Part shown: positions 1 to 7,114 of the stretch, in pieces
Layout: each line of letters begins with the position of its first letter
Position numbering within the stretch: position 1 is the stretch's first letter
Assembly (NCBI GenBank): GCA_031290855.1
Contig: JAISLM010000109.1
Location: forward strand, 1-28,495
Direction of reading: 5' to 3'
Source of the DNA: Spirochaetaceae bacterium
GTDB lineage: Bacteria > Spirochaetota > Spirochaetia > Treponematales > Breznakiellaceae
Length of the DNA stretch: 28,495 nucleotides
Program-made: the position numbers and the translations under genes
The notes under the pieces: generated by a model
The model's database searches: none
Told to the model about the DNA's origin: nothing
Seen by the model: only the letters and a program-made list of their open reading frames with translations

Positions 1-117
1 TCCGTTCTGGCCTCCGTAAATCTCGGAAGACTGAAACACAAATCCGCGCCGTTTTGCCAGCGATGTGATTTTTTCCATCGTTGCCGGCCCCTTATACTCC
101 GTTAATTCTTCAGGCAT
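1..117 (-). CDS. glyS: Glycine--tRNA ligase, N-terminal part (runs off the window)
   Basis: Charges tRNA-Gly with glycine in the cytoplasm. Only the first 39 codons are present; the reading frame is open to the window edge. The visible peptide contains KRRGFVFQSSEIYGGQNG, the start of the catalytic domain of the single-chain (alpha2, class II) glycyl-tRNA synthetase, where motif 1 begins and 'SSEIYGG' is highly conserved. The ATG at 115-117 is preceded by AAAGGA; a second in-frame ATG 13 codons later (MEKITSL) is another possible start. A promoter lies just upstream. The assignment rests on recognising this N-terminal motif; the rest of the protein cannot be seen. Confidence 0.85.
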   Translation of the reverse strand, partial: MPEELTEYKGPATMEKITSLAKRRGFVFQSSEIYGGQNG

Positions 118-144
118 ACATTTTCCTTTGATTGATTTTTTGCC

Positions 145-173
145 ATTATGCCAGAAAGCGGGGCGTATGTGAA
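145..173 (-). promoter_or_regulatory. Sigma-70-type promoter of glyS
   Basis: On the minus strand, TTCACA (168-173) and CATAAT (145-150) are separated by exactly 17 bases. Each box differs from consensus at one position. The predicted start site lies about 20 bases before the glyS ATG, giving a short leader. Confidence 0.6.
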
Positions 174-198
174 GTAAGCGCGGGCGGACATCGGAACA

Positions 199-413
199 GT
201 AACCGAAAAGAAGGGCCTTGAGACATTATGAAAATGCAACCCAAATGACATAGGTTGTTATGTTACAAAAAATTACGAAAGAGCTAATCCCGGATAGGAC
301 AAAGAGTTACAAAGAAGCTCAAAAGCCATCTGGTATCTTAAACAGGTATGTTGTAATTCCAAGTCTATACAGGAATTAGCGTTACGCATGGTTACATTTT
401 GAAATGTCTCACC
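199..413. repeat. IS-end-like inverted repeat pair (relic or miniature element)
   Basis: Positions 218-242 (CTTGAGACATT.. AAAATGCAACC) and the reverse complement of 390-413 (GGTGAGACATT.. AAAATGTAACC) match almost base for base, forming inverted ends about 195 bases apart. Positions 199-254 also resemble 21623-21677, the segment just before the truncated IS transposase at 21700. The simplest reading is an internally deleted copy of that IS. No coding sequence is left inside. Confidence 0.5.
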
Positions 414-482
414 ACGCGCCCGCCAGCGGGTTTAGCACAGCCTGTAATAATTCGGGATTCGGGTGATGGTGGCTCTGACAGT

Positions 483-578
483 GAAATGCTACCCTCCACA
501 AAACAGCGTTAAACTGTTTTTCCTGACGTTTTACCGGCTGTTTGACTTCAAAAGAAAGATAAGCGGGGATAGAGACAC
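483..578 (+). repeat. Dispersed repeat family A, copy 1
   Basis: This segment aligns with 22335-22421. Shared blocks are CACAAAACAGCGT, CTGTTTT, CCTGACGTT and an AAAG-AAGATAAG-CGGGG tail, with scattered substitutions. It lies directly before a family B element. The reverse-strand reading frame across it (409-609) looks accidental. Confidence 0.5.
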
Positions 579-596
579 CGTTGCAAACTAAATAAC

Positions 597-777
597 GAGC
601 TTTTCCCAAAACCCGGTTGGTTTTGAGAAAAGCTTCCGAAAAAGCGGTCTAACCGGACTAAGGACCGCTTTTTCATATAAATCTAAGGTAGCCGGACAAG
701 CAAAGCTTGTCTCACAAGCAAAGTTTGTCTCACAAGCAAAGCTTGTCTCACAAAAACTGAAGTTTTGGGAAAGCCTC
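597..777 (+). repeat. Composite palindromic element, family B, copy 1
   Basis: The imperfect terminal inverted repeats are GAGCTTTTCCCAAAAC (597-612) and GTTTTGGGAAAGCCTC (762-777). Inside is a row of hairpins. One is a terminator-like stem, AAAAAGCGGTC (639-649) with GACCGCTTTTT (663-673). Three tandem 18-base units of the type ACAAGC-AAA-GCTTGT-CTC begin at 696, 714 and 732. The 3' end forms an AAAAC/GTTTT hairpin. There is no coding sequence. It ends 24 bases past the epmA stop codon and could act as that gene's terminator. Confidence 0.75.
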
Positions 778-801
778 TAATTACCTGCATTTTTCGCCCA
801 T

Positions 802-1827
802 TTACGATAAGAGAGGATCCATCGGGAACGGTAGGACACCGTCAATCGTGTTGCGGCCCGTAAGCGCCATTATAAGACGGTCAAGGCCAAGCGCTACGCC
901 GGAACAGCGTGGAAAGGGCAGCAACACGCCGTTAGCCGTTTTTCCTGGTAAAAATGTTTTCCAGTAATCGCCGTCAACCGCATGAGGCACGGCGGCGCAG
1001 CGGGCCTTTTCTGCCTGTTCCGACAAAAAAAAATTACGAACCTCTTCCGCATCCGTCTCCTCCGAAAAACAGTTTGCCAGTTCAATGCCGTGAACATACA
1101 GTTCCCAGCGCTCTCTCGTTCGCGGAACAGAATTTCCGGCGTTCCCGGTATTCAGCCTGGCAAGACAGGGAACGGCGGCCGGGTAGTCAAGCAGGGCAAG
1201 CGGCTTTTCCCTGGGCAGATAGGGTTCAACCGCGTGGATGAATATAAGATTGTAAATATCGCCGTCGCTTGATCCGGCGGGCGGATCGATACCAAGCCGC
1301 CGGGCCTCACGGATCAGCGTCCCGTTTTCAATGGCCTCTGTCAAACCGAAACCTGCAAGCCGCGAGAAAGCGTCGTCCATCGTCCACCGTATGAAGGGCG
1401 GCGCAAGAGTTTTCGTACAGCCGGCGGCAGCAAGCGCGTCGAACAAATCTTCGGTTATACCCAGCGAGTCGGTATAATCAGCGTCCATCGTGTAGTACTC
1501 AAGCATAGTGAATTCTGGACTATGCGCGGCCCCGAACGATTCGCGGTTTCTGAAACATTTACAAATCTGGTACACATTTGTCCTGTGCTTCGCAATCAGC
1601 TTCTTCATCCAGATTTCCGGTGACGGCACAAGCCAGTAATCCCGTGCCATCTGCCGGCTGCTGTTCGCGGCCGGTAGCAGCGTCGTCTTAAAAACCTCAA
1701 GGCACGATTCCGGTATCAGATCCGGAGCAAGCAGAGGCGTATCAAGTTCAAGGTAGGCGCGTCCTTCAAAAAACCGCCTTACATCCCGTATTATTGCGGC
1801 ACGCGCGCGCAGCATTTCCAAATCCAT
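802..1827 (-). CDS. epmA: EF-P lysine ligase EpmA (PoxA/GenX family)
   Basis: A 341-residue protein related to the class II lysyl-tRNA synthetase catalytic core but lacking the anticodon-binding domain, as in EpmA (about 325 residues). Motif 2 is at residues 92-112 (FRNRE, then HSPEFTMLEYY) and motif 3 at about 310-318 (GVALGLDRL). In known systems EpmA attaches (R)-beta-lysine to a conserved lysine of elongation factor P, which relieves ribosome stalling at proline runs; beta-lysine is supplied by EpmB. Neither efp nor epmB is in this window. The Shine-Dalgarno signal is weak (AGGCTAGAGAC before ATG). A family B element lies just past the stop codon. Confidence 0.88.
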   Translation of the reverse strand: MDLEMLRARAAIIRDVRRFFEGRAYLELDTPLLAPDLIPESCLEVFKTTLLPAANSSRQMARDYWLVPSPEIWMKKLIAKHRTNVYQICKCFRNRESFGAAHSPEFTMLEYYTMDADYTDSLGITEDLFDALAAAGCTKTLAPPFIRWTMDDAFSRLAGFGLTEAIENGTLIREARRLGIDPPAGSSDGDIYNLIFIHAVEPYLPREKPLALLDYPAAVPCLARLNTGNAGNSVPRTRERWELYVHGIELANCFSEETDAEEVRNFFLSEQAEKARCAAVPHAVDGDYWKTFLPGKTANGVLLPFPRCSGVALGLDRLIMALTGRNTIDGVLPFPMDPLLS

Positions 1828-2179
1828 GTCTCTAGCCTAGCCTGAAAACGGACGGATGAACAGGACGGACGTCCCGGCGGCGGCGGAAATCGTAAACCAC
1901 CATATATGCTCCGGTTTCCTGCGATTTCCCACGTAAAGATTTTACCCTGACCGCCCGTTGCTTCCCCCGTAGGGGAAGCAAAAGTATCCGCCATTCGGAC
2001 CAGCTTACCAGCAGTTTTGTCCGTCAGCGCCTGTTGTTCAAGGAGGCCGGCGACGCTGTTCAGAGCGAACAAAGCACCCTTGCCCGCCCCGGAAACTTTC
2101 CGGCCGCCGCGCCAGGGCAGCCGCTGAAAGGGCGGCCCTGATATGTCCAGCGCCGGCGGTATTTCGCCCGGTCTTATCT
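1828..2179. other. Relic region with a strong hairpin; no recognisable gene
   Basis: A perfect inverted repeat, TGCTTCCCC (1959-1967) and GGGGAAGCA (1972-1980), has a 4-base loop. One minus-strand frame stays open from about 2245 into the start of epmA and reads ..LLKIRPGEIPPALDISG.. then ..GLLEQQALTDKTAGKL.. Its composition looks protein-like, but it has no ATG, overlaps epmA and matches no family I recognise. It may be a decayed gene fragment. Confidence 0.35.
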
Positions 2180-2608
2180 TTAATAAGGCATAATGAGCCT
2201 CCGCGCGGCAAGCGCGAACCGAAGGTTCGGCGGGGTATTAAACCAGACTTTGCGAATAAAGCCGGTGCCCGCCGGCTTCCCCCGCCGAAAGAGCTGGGTA
2301 TAAAGCGCCGGAGGCAGGGCGCCGCGGCTCATCAGTTCCGCAAACCGGTTGTAACTGACCGGACGGGGGAAATATCCGCTGAGCCGTTTGCCGACGCATT
2401 CCCGGTAATAACATTTGAAACACCGGTACCCGCCGAGGTGAAACAATATCACGATAGTCATAACCTCGCCGGGTGTCAGGCGGCTCCGGGGAAGCCAGCG
2501 CCCGCCACTACCGGACGGCGGGAGCAAACGGGCCTTGCAATAGCGCTCAAGCCTGGTACAAAAGTCATCGGCATCGCAAAAAATCCGGGTTATACGGTCG
2601 TTATCCAT
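2180..2608 (-). pseudogene. IS982-family transposase, truncated N-terminal part
   Basis: The first 115 or so residues resemble the N-terminal region of IS982-type transposases: an FCDADDFC-like start, then LTPGEVMTIVILFHLGGYRCFKCYY, then VSYNRFAELM. Full-length members are near 300 residues and continue into a DDE catalytic domain after a 'GFIDST'-type motif. Here similarity stops at GTGFI and the frame runs into an unrelated tail of about 25 residues containing palindromic DNA (CGAACC/GGTTCG at 2215-2229). The ATG has a good ribosome site (GGGAGGGG). It lacks the catalytic domain and is judged inactive. Confidence 0.7.
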
Positions 2609-2683
2609 AAGAAACCCCTCCCGTTTCCTGTATAATGAGTTGCTTGTTTATCCCGTTATATTATGTTCGGGCAGGGGTTTCTT
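2609..2683. repeat. Inverted repeat flanking the start of the IS982 relic
   Basis: AAGAAACCCCTCCCG (2609-2623) and the reverse complement of 2668-2683 (AAGAAACCCCTGCCCG) are near-identical inverted arms about 45 bases apart, immediately upstream of the transposase ATG. They may be part of the IS end or a control site. The rest of 2684-2921 shows nothing I recognise: an 80-codon plus-strand frame (2640-2885) has no ribosome site and no family resemblance. Confidence 0.4.
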
Positions 2684-2921
2684 CTTTCCGTCGAACTCAC
2701 GTTTCTTAATCTCCATATATGAAGCAAGAAATATGTGGGCGCTGGCTATCATCGCCCACAGAGGCGGGTTTAGAGCGATTAAAAGGGTTCTTGTATTCTA
2801 TGTAACCAGGTTTATAAACGTGAAAGTCGGGGATCTTGTAATGACTCAGGTGACGGCTGAGAATTCGTCCCTGCTAGCATCCTGAGAGTCGCTTTTAAGA
2901 TACTGGCTATAGAAACAGAGT

Positions 2922-3644
2922 TTGGAATTTGCGGCGCTGACCGCCGATTTGAACGCGGCGTTGCTCAAAAATCGTCGACAGACCGATAATGAAAGGGTGA
3001 CACATCTTATCGATTGCCGTACCGTTTTGTTTCGCAGCCTGATTTCCGTGTGCGCGGTGTTTATCCTGGTGTTGACAAACGTGGTGCCGCTCGACGCCTA
3101 CATCGTTCGCTACAAGGAACAGTTCTACAAAATCTACCACCTGCACCATACCCAGTACCCGGACGACACGATGGAAAATATCTACTGGCTGGAAAAGGCG
3201 CTGGCCGCCGATTTTTGTAACCCCTTGTACGCGGAGGCGCTGATAGAGAATCCGGTACAGTGGGAGAAGTACCGCTACCTCTTTATGATGCATATCAATC
3301 TCAAACTTATTGAGCAGTACATACTGCTTGGCAACAAGTGGAACAAGCGCAACGCCTACTTTTACAATGCGCCGTGGAAAGAACAGAATCTTGACAGCCT
3401 TAAAACAGCGGAAACCTGTTATCGCACGGCGCTTTACTACTGGAACAGCGCCAAAGAATGGGCAGAGAAAGCGCTGGATAAACGTTTTTATTTTATTAAT
3501 TTGCAACGCATTCAATTCTGGGAGGACGAAGCCGTCCGTATGAAAACGGGCAGCCTTGACTATGAAAAGACATTGAACCGGGAACTTACGCTGATCAAAA
3601 AAGTCCGCAACGAGTTTCTGTCAATGAACGAAGAAACCTATTAG
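2922..3644 (+). CDS. Unrecognised membrane-anchored protein, probably conserved in treponemes
   Basis: 240 residues. A single hydrophobic segment at about residues 35-54 (LISVCAVFILVLTNVV) is followed by a large polar, aromatic-rich helical region beginning VRYKEQFYKIYHLHH and including PDDTMENIYWLEKALAADF. This suggests an N-terminal membrane anchor with an extracytoplasmic, TPR-like helical domain. I have a weak memory of similar treponemal hypothetical proteins but cannot name a family. The start is uncertain: the frame opens with TTG at 2922 without a clear ribosome site, and a GTG at 2998 follows AAAGG too closely. It runs opposite to the ribosomal block and converges on it, 187 bases from the zinc-ribbon gene. 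Confidence 0.7.
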   Translation: MEFAALTADLNAALLKNRRQTDNERVTHLIDCRTVLFRSLISVCAVFILVLTNVVPLDAYIVRYKEQFYKIYHLHHTQYPDDTMENIYWLEKALAADFCNPLYAEALIENPVQWEKYRYLFMMHINLKLIEQYILLGNKWNKRNAYFYNAPWKEQNLDSLKTAETCYRTALYYWNSAKEWAEKALDKRFYFINLQRIQFWEDEAVRMKTGSLDYEKTLNRELTLIKKVRNEFLSMNEETY

Positions 3645-3831
3645 CGGGTAATATTTACGCCTGTGCACCGCAAGTTTGACAGAATAACCGAAACAAGCGA
3701 TTTTACAAACTACGGCAACCGTGAAATTACCGGACGCCGTAGACCAACCGGGTGAAGATCGGCGGCCTTGGTACATCCGCTAGCGCCGTCTAACAAAAAG
3801 CATACAGGCACGACTTCACCAAAACATCGTC

Positions 3832-4011
3832 TTACACGCTTTTCTTTCCGTGTTTAACGGCGGCCCTGCACGTTTTACAAATTTTAATTTTTGTTTCACC
3901 CTTGTCATGTTCATAAAGTGTTTTCACGTTGGATCTGTTGCAGACAGGACATACTCCGCGGCCATTGTGGAACAGTTCCCGAATCCCTTTTCCCCTATGC
4001 GCTTTGGACAT
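3832..4011 (-). CDS. Small zinc-ribbon protein at the end of the alpha operon
   Basis: 59 residues, starting MSKAHRGKG. A CPVC pair and a later CKTC pair, about 25 residues apart, form a probable zinc ribbon, and the rest is rich in lysine and arginine, so RNA or ribosome binding is plausible. The ATG lies inside the last codons of rplQ (17-base overlap) and is preceded by GGGAG at good spacing, implying translational coupling. The upstream in-frame extension to 4083 runs within rplQ and is unlikely to be used. It is the last gene of the block. It is not a ribosomal protein I can name; L31-like or L33-like proteins were considered and the sequence does not fit. Confidence 0.75.
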   Translation of the reverse strand: MSKAHRGKGIRELFHNGRGVCPVCNRSNVKTLYEHDKGETKIKICKTCRAAVKHGKKSV

Positions 4012-4426
4012 TTTTTTCTCCCTTCTTTTTCTTTGCTCCCGCTTCGGTCTTTTTCTTTTCGCTGTCCAGCTTATAATCAACAAGTTCCAGAATCACAATT
4101 TCAGCCGCATCGCCATAACGCTGCCCCAGCTTGATGATTCTTGTGTAGCCGCCGTTCCTGTCCTTCATACGCAGGCCTATATTGGTAAACAGCTTTGCAA
4201 CAACACCCTCGTTATAAAGACGGGCGGAAACTATACGCCTGTTATGAACAGAATCTACTTTTGCGCGGGTAATTATTTTTTCTGCAAAACGTCTCACTTC
4301 AAGCGCCTTGGCTTTTGTTGTTTTTATTCGTTCTTTATTGAACAAGGATGTCATCATATTACGCACCATAGCCTTACGATGCGCCGCCATCCTTTCAAGC
4401 GGATTAAAACCCCGTTTATGTTTCAT
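3995..4426 (-). CDS. rplQ: 50S ribosomal protein L17
   Basis: 143 residues. The N-terminus MKHKRGFNPLERMAAHRKAM and the following NMMTSLF..ERIKTTKAKA match L17, which lies at the exit-tunnel side of the large subunit. The usual core of about 120 residues is followed by a lysine-rich tail (KKKTEAGAKKKKGEK). Its ATG lies inside the end of rpoA (11-base overlap), as in many bacteria where L17 closes the alpha operon. Confidence 0.97.
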   Translation of the reverse strand: MKHKRGFNPLERMAAHRKAMVRNMMTSLFNKERIKTTKAKALEVRRFAEKIITRAKVDSVHNRRIVSARLYNEGVVAKLFTNIGLRMKDRNGGYTRIIKLGQRYGDAAEIVILELVDYKLDSEKKKTEAGAKKKKGEKNVQSA

Positions 4427-5468
4427 TATTGTTATCCTTTTTTACGCCTTTCAAAGCGCTTTTCAACTCACTGGTGCTTGTTATACCAAGCGTCAATCCC
4501 CAGTCCTGTAGTTTTTCCTTTATCTCTTGCAGCGACTTTTTGCCAAAATTACGGGTTTGGTTTATGTCGTCCTCCGTCTTTCGTACCAATTCACCAATAG
4601 TTTTTATGTTGGCAATCTTCAGGCAGTTCGATGAACGGATAGACAACTCCAGTTCTTCAACAGGGGTGCCCATCAACTGCCGTATACGTTCATCGCCTTC
4701 ATCCGATTCTTCGTCTTCTCCAAACGAAGTTTCATCAATATTTACAAACAACGCAAAATGTTCTTTTGCGATTTTGGCGGCCTCGATCAGAGACTCCTCC
4801 GGCCCAATCGTCCCGTCCGTCCATATTTCAAGGATAAGTTTATCGTAATCATTGCGCTGGCCTACCCTGACCGGTTCGACGCTGTACTTTACCTTCTTCA
4901 CCGGCGAAAAAATCGAATCCATAGGTATAGTACCTATAACTTCGATATGCTGCGCGTTGTGCTCGGAAGGAGTATATCCACGCCCCAGATCTATCTGTAG
5001 TTCAATTTCAATATGGGCGTCATCCGTAAGGGTCATAACAGGAAGTCCCGGATTCAAAACTTCAAGAGAGCCGGCTTTCGCAAAATGTTCACTCTTAATA
5101 AAATTCTTCCCTGACCATTCAAATGTAACGGTATCCTGTTCCAGATCGCCGGGCAACTTAAAACAAACCTGTTTAAGGTTGTTAAGCACTTCAAGGGTAT
5201 CTTCAACTACATTTGGAATGAGCTCAAATTCGCTGGATATATTATGCGCCGTTCCGTCGGCATTGTACGAAACGATTCGAACCGCCGTAACCGCATAACC
5301 TTGAATTGATGATAAAAGCACCCTGCGTAAAGTATTGCCTATAGTTGTACCGAAGCCTGGTTCAAAAGGAGAAGCTACAAATTTTCCATAATCTTTTCTT
5401 AACTCAGCGGTTTCAAATGTCCGGCTTTTCGGTTTTTTGAAACCCTTAAGCAAATTTCTACGGGCCAT
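4416..5468 (-). CDS. rpoA: DNA-directed RNA polymerase alpha subunit
   Basis: 350 residues. The N-terminal dimerisation domain includes FEPGFGTTIGNTLRRVLLSS near residues 37-56, the classic alpha signature. After a short acidic linker (GEDEESDEGDE), the C-terminal domain at about 262-325 has ELELSIRSSNCLKIANI and the helix-hairpin-helix segment RNFGKKSLQEIKEKL that contacts UP-element DNA and activators. Alpha dimerises to start polymerase assembly. A strong ribosome site (AAGGAG) lies 9 bases after the rpsD stop. The lysine/asparagine-rich tail overlaps the rplQ start. Confidence 0.98.
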   Translation of the reverse strand: MARRNLLKGFKKPKSRTFETAELRKDYGKFVASPFEPGFGTTIGNTLRRVLLSSIQGYAVTAVRIVSYNADGTAHNISSEFELIPNVVEDTLEVLNNLKQVCFKLPGDLEQDTVTFEWSGKNFIKSEHFAKAGSLEVLNPGLPVMTLTDDAHIEIELQIDLGRGYTPSEHNAQHIEVIGTIPMDSIFSPVKKVKYSVEPVRVGQRNDYDKLILEIWTDGTIGPEESLIEAAKIAKEHFALFVNIDETSFGEDEESDEGDERIRQLMGTPVEELELSIRSSNCLKIANIKTIGELVRKTEDDINQTRNFGKKSLQEIKEKLQDWGLTLGITSTSELKSALKGVKKDNNNET

Positions 5469-5477
5469 GAAGACTCC

Positions 5478-6113
5478 TTACTTGGAATAGTATTCAACGA
5501 TCATCTGTTCTTTGATGTCTGAAAGATCGGTTTTATCATTTCTTCTTGGGAAGGCCAGCAATTTTCCTTTAAGCGTATCGGGGTCCAATTGCAGCCACGG
5601 CATTACCCCGGATTTTCCATACTCCTTCAAAGCACCTTTAATTGACGCAAGATTCCTGCTTGCCTCTTTTATCTCTATGGAATCTTCCGTCTTAACAAGA
5701 TACGAAGGGATATTCACCCGCTTCCCATTCACCAAGACATGACCGTGCAAAACAATTTGGCGAGCTTCTTTCCGGCTTGCCGCAAACCGCAGGCGGTAAA
5801 CAACATTATCCAGACGGCTCTCCAAAAGCAAAAAAAGATTTTCACCGGTAATACCGGGCATACGCTGCGCACGTTCAAAAAACAGGCTGAACTGTTTTTC
5901 CAACATCCCATAAACCCTTTTAAGCTTCTGCTTTTCACGCAGTTGTACGGCATAGTCCGAGCGCTTTACCGGCCTTCCTTTGGGATCCTTCCCGGGCGCC
6001 GCACGCTTCTTGCTGACTGGACATTTATCGCTTTTACATCGTTCACCCTTGAGCATCAATTTTTTTTGTTCTGTCCGGCATATTCTGCAAACCGGACCGG
6101 TATACCTTGCCAT
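5478..6113 (-). CDS. rpsD: 30S ribosomal protein S4 (zinc-binding form)
   Basis: 211 residues. Binds 16S rRNA early in small-subunit assembly and in other bacteria represses its own operon. Four cysteines near the N-terminus (CRIC, then ERCKSDKC) form the zinc site of the C+ type of S4. The S4 RNA-binding domain follows (SRLDNVVYRLRFAASRKEARQIVLHGHVLVNGKRVNIPSY). The ATG follows GAGGAAAATC. It sits between rpsK and rpoA, the usual alpha-operon position. Confidence 0.98.
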   Translation of the reverse strand: MARYTGPVCRICRTEQKKLMLKGERCKSDKCPVSKKRAAPGKDPKGRPVKRSDYAVQLREKQKLKRVYGMLEKQFSLFFERAQRMPGITGENLFLLLESRLDNVVYRLRFAASRKEARQIVLHGHVLVNGKRVNIPSYLVKTEDSIEIKEASRNLASIKGALKEYGKSGVMPWLQLDPDTLKGKLLAFPRRNDKTDLSDIKEQMIVEYYSK

Positions 6114-6125
6114 GATTTTCCTCGT

Positions 6126-6509
6126 TTATATACGCCGTGTCTTGCGCGGCCTGCAACCGTTATGCGGAATCGGCGTTACATCGTTAATGGATCTAACCTT
6201 CATCCCAAGTACGCCAAGCTGGCGTATAGCAGATTCTCTACCCATGCCGGGCCCCTTCACATACACATGAACTTCCCGCAATCCCGACTGAATAGCCTTT
6301 TGAGCGGCTGTCTCTGTAACGGTCTGTGCCGCAAACGGCGTAGACTTTTTTGCACCCCTAAAACCAAGACCGCCAGAACTCGCCCATGAAATAGCGTTTC
6401 CCATTAAATCTGTAATGGTTACAATGGTATTGTTAAATGTTGCCTGTATATAAACATTACCTTCATATACCGACTTCTTTTCTTTTTTCTTTTTAACGTT
6501 AGCCGCCAC
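6126..6509 (-). CDS. rpsK: 30S ribosomal protein S11
   Basis: 127 residues. A lysine-rich N-terminus (KKKKEKK) precedes the conserved core: YIQATFNNTIVTITD, then GPGMGRESAIRQLG and ITDVTPIPHNGCRPRKTRR-like ending (here INDVTPIPHNGCRPRKTRRI). S11 forms part of the platform and the mRNA exit site. The start codon is GTG, with GGAGG five bases upstream. A possible 8-codon leader frame overlaps this start (6499-6525). Confidence 0.97.
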   Translation of the reverse strand: MAANVKKKKEKKSVYEGNVYIQATFNNTIVTITDLMGNAISWASSGGLGFRGAKKSTPFAAQTVTETAAQKAIQSGLREVHVYVKGPGMGRESAIRQLGVLGMKVRSINDVTPIPHNGCRPRKTRRI

Positions 6510-6525
6510 ACTTTCCTCCGCTCAT
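6499..6525 (-). other. Possible 8-codon leader ORF overlapping the rpsK start
   Basis: AGGAGG followed four bases later by ATG opens a frame encoding MSGGKCGG and stopping at TAA 27 bases on, out of frame with rpsK and past its GTG. Its second and third codons supply the GGAGG used by rpsK. It could couple rpsK translation to upstream ribosomes or be chance. Confidence 0.3.
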
Positions 6526-6617
6526 TCTTCCTCCTGTCAATGTATTCAACGCTATAAATTTAAAAATAAAAAATCTCAAATTCAAGATCCAAAACTCGGA
6601 AATCTTAAACCGCTGTT

Positions 6618-6983
6618 TTATTTCTTTTTACCTGCAACAGTCTTTTTTTTACCTTTGCGGGTACGTGCATTGGTACGCGTTCTCTGTCCGCGAATCGGTA
6701 AACCTTTCCTGTGACGCAATCCTCGGTAGCAGCCTATATCCATAAGCCGTTTGATGTTTAATGCAACCTCCGTCCGGAGTCTTCCTTCTACCTTGTAGTC
6801 ATTCTCAATAAGACGGCGTAATTCGTTCAACTCCTCAGCGGAAAGATCGTTTATCAAACGTTTAGCGTCTATCGCTGCTTTTTCACAAATCTGCCCCGCA
6901 CTTGCCCTGCCTATACCGAATATATAGGTTAAAGCAATATCAACATGCTTGTTAGGCAAGTCAACGCCTGCAATACGAGCCAT
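6618..6983 (-). CDS. rpsM: 30S ribosomal protein S13
   Basis: 121 residues. Starts MARIAGVDLPNKHVDIALTYIFGIG and ends with the RGLRHRKGLPIRGQRTRTNARTRKG-type segment of S13, which contacts P-site tRNA and the intersubunit bridge. The ATG is preceded by AGGGGGAA. About 108 AT-rich bases separate it from rpsK, a long gap for this operon. Confidence 0.98.
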   Translation of the reverse strand: MARIAGVDLPNKHVDIALTYIFGIGRASAGQICEKAAIDAKRLINDLSAEELNELRRLIENDYKVEGRLRTEVALNIKRLMDIGCYRGLRHRKGLPIRGQRTRTNARTRKGKKKTVAGKKK

Positions 6984-6991
6984 TATTCCCC

Positions 6992-7105
6992 CTACCCCTG
7001 TCTCTGCTTATGTTTTGGATTCTGACAAATGATACGGATTATGCCGTGCCGCTTTATCACTTTACATTTATCACAGATAGGTTTCACACTTGTACGAACT
7101 TTCAT
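6992..7105 (-). CDS. rpmJ: 50S ribosomal protein L36 (zinc-binding form)
   Basis: 37 residues: MKVRTSVKPICDKCKVIKRH and a C-terminal CQNPKHKQRQG. The CDKC pair plus a later Cys and His form the zinc-ribbon of the C+ type of L36, a late-assembling large-subunit protein. The ATG is at 7103-7105, nine bases after the secY stop. infA, adk and map, commonly found between secY and rpmJ elsewhere, are absent here. Confidence 0.96.
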   Translation of the reverse strand: MKVRTSVKPICDKCKVIKRHGIIRIICQNPKHKQRQG

Positions 7106-7114
7106 TTTTCCCCC

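Noticed and set aside
409..609. 66-codon minus-strand frame upstream of glyS
   Set aside because: It runs across repeat A into element B, has no ribosome site and no protein family resemblance.
696..749. Three tandem 18-base units considered as a CRISPR array
   Set aside because: There are no spacers between the units, each unit is a hairpin, and no cas genes are present.
2640..2885. 81-codon plus-strand frame after the IS982 relic
   Set aside because: No ribosome site or recognisable motif; may be debris of the same insertion.
3700..3831. Search for an intrinsic terminator at the end of the ribosomal block
   Set aside because: Only a weak ACGGC/GCCGT pairing without a T run was found, so no terminator was called.
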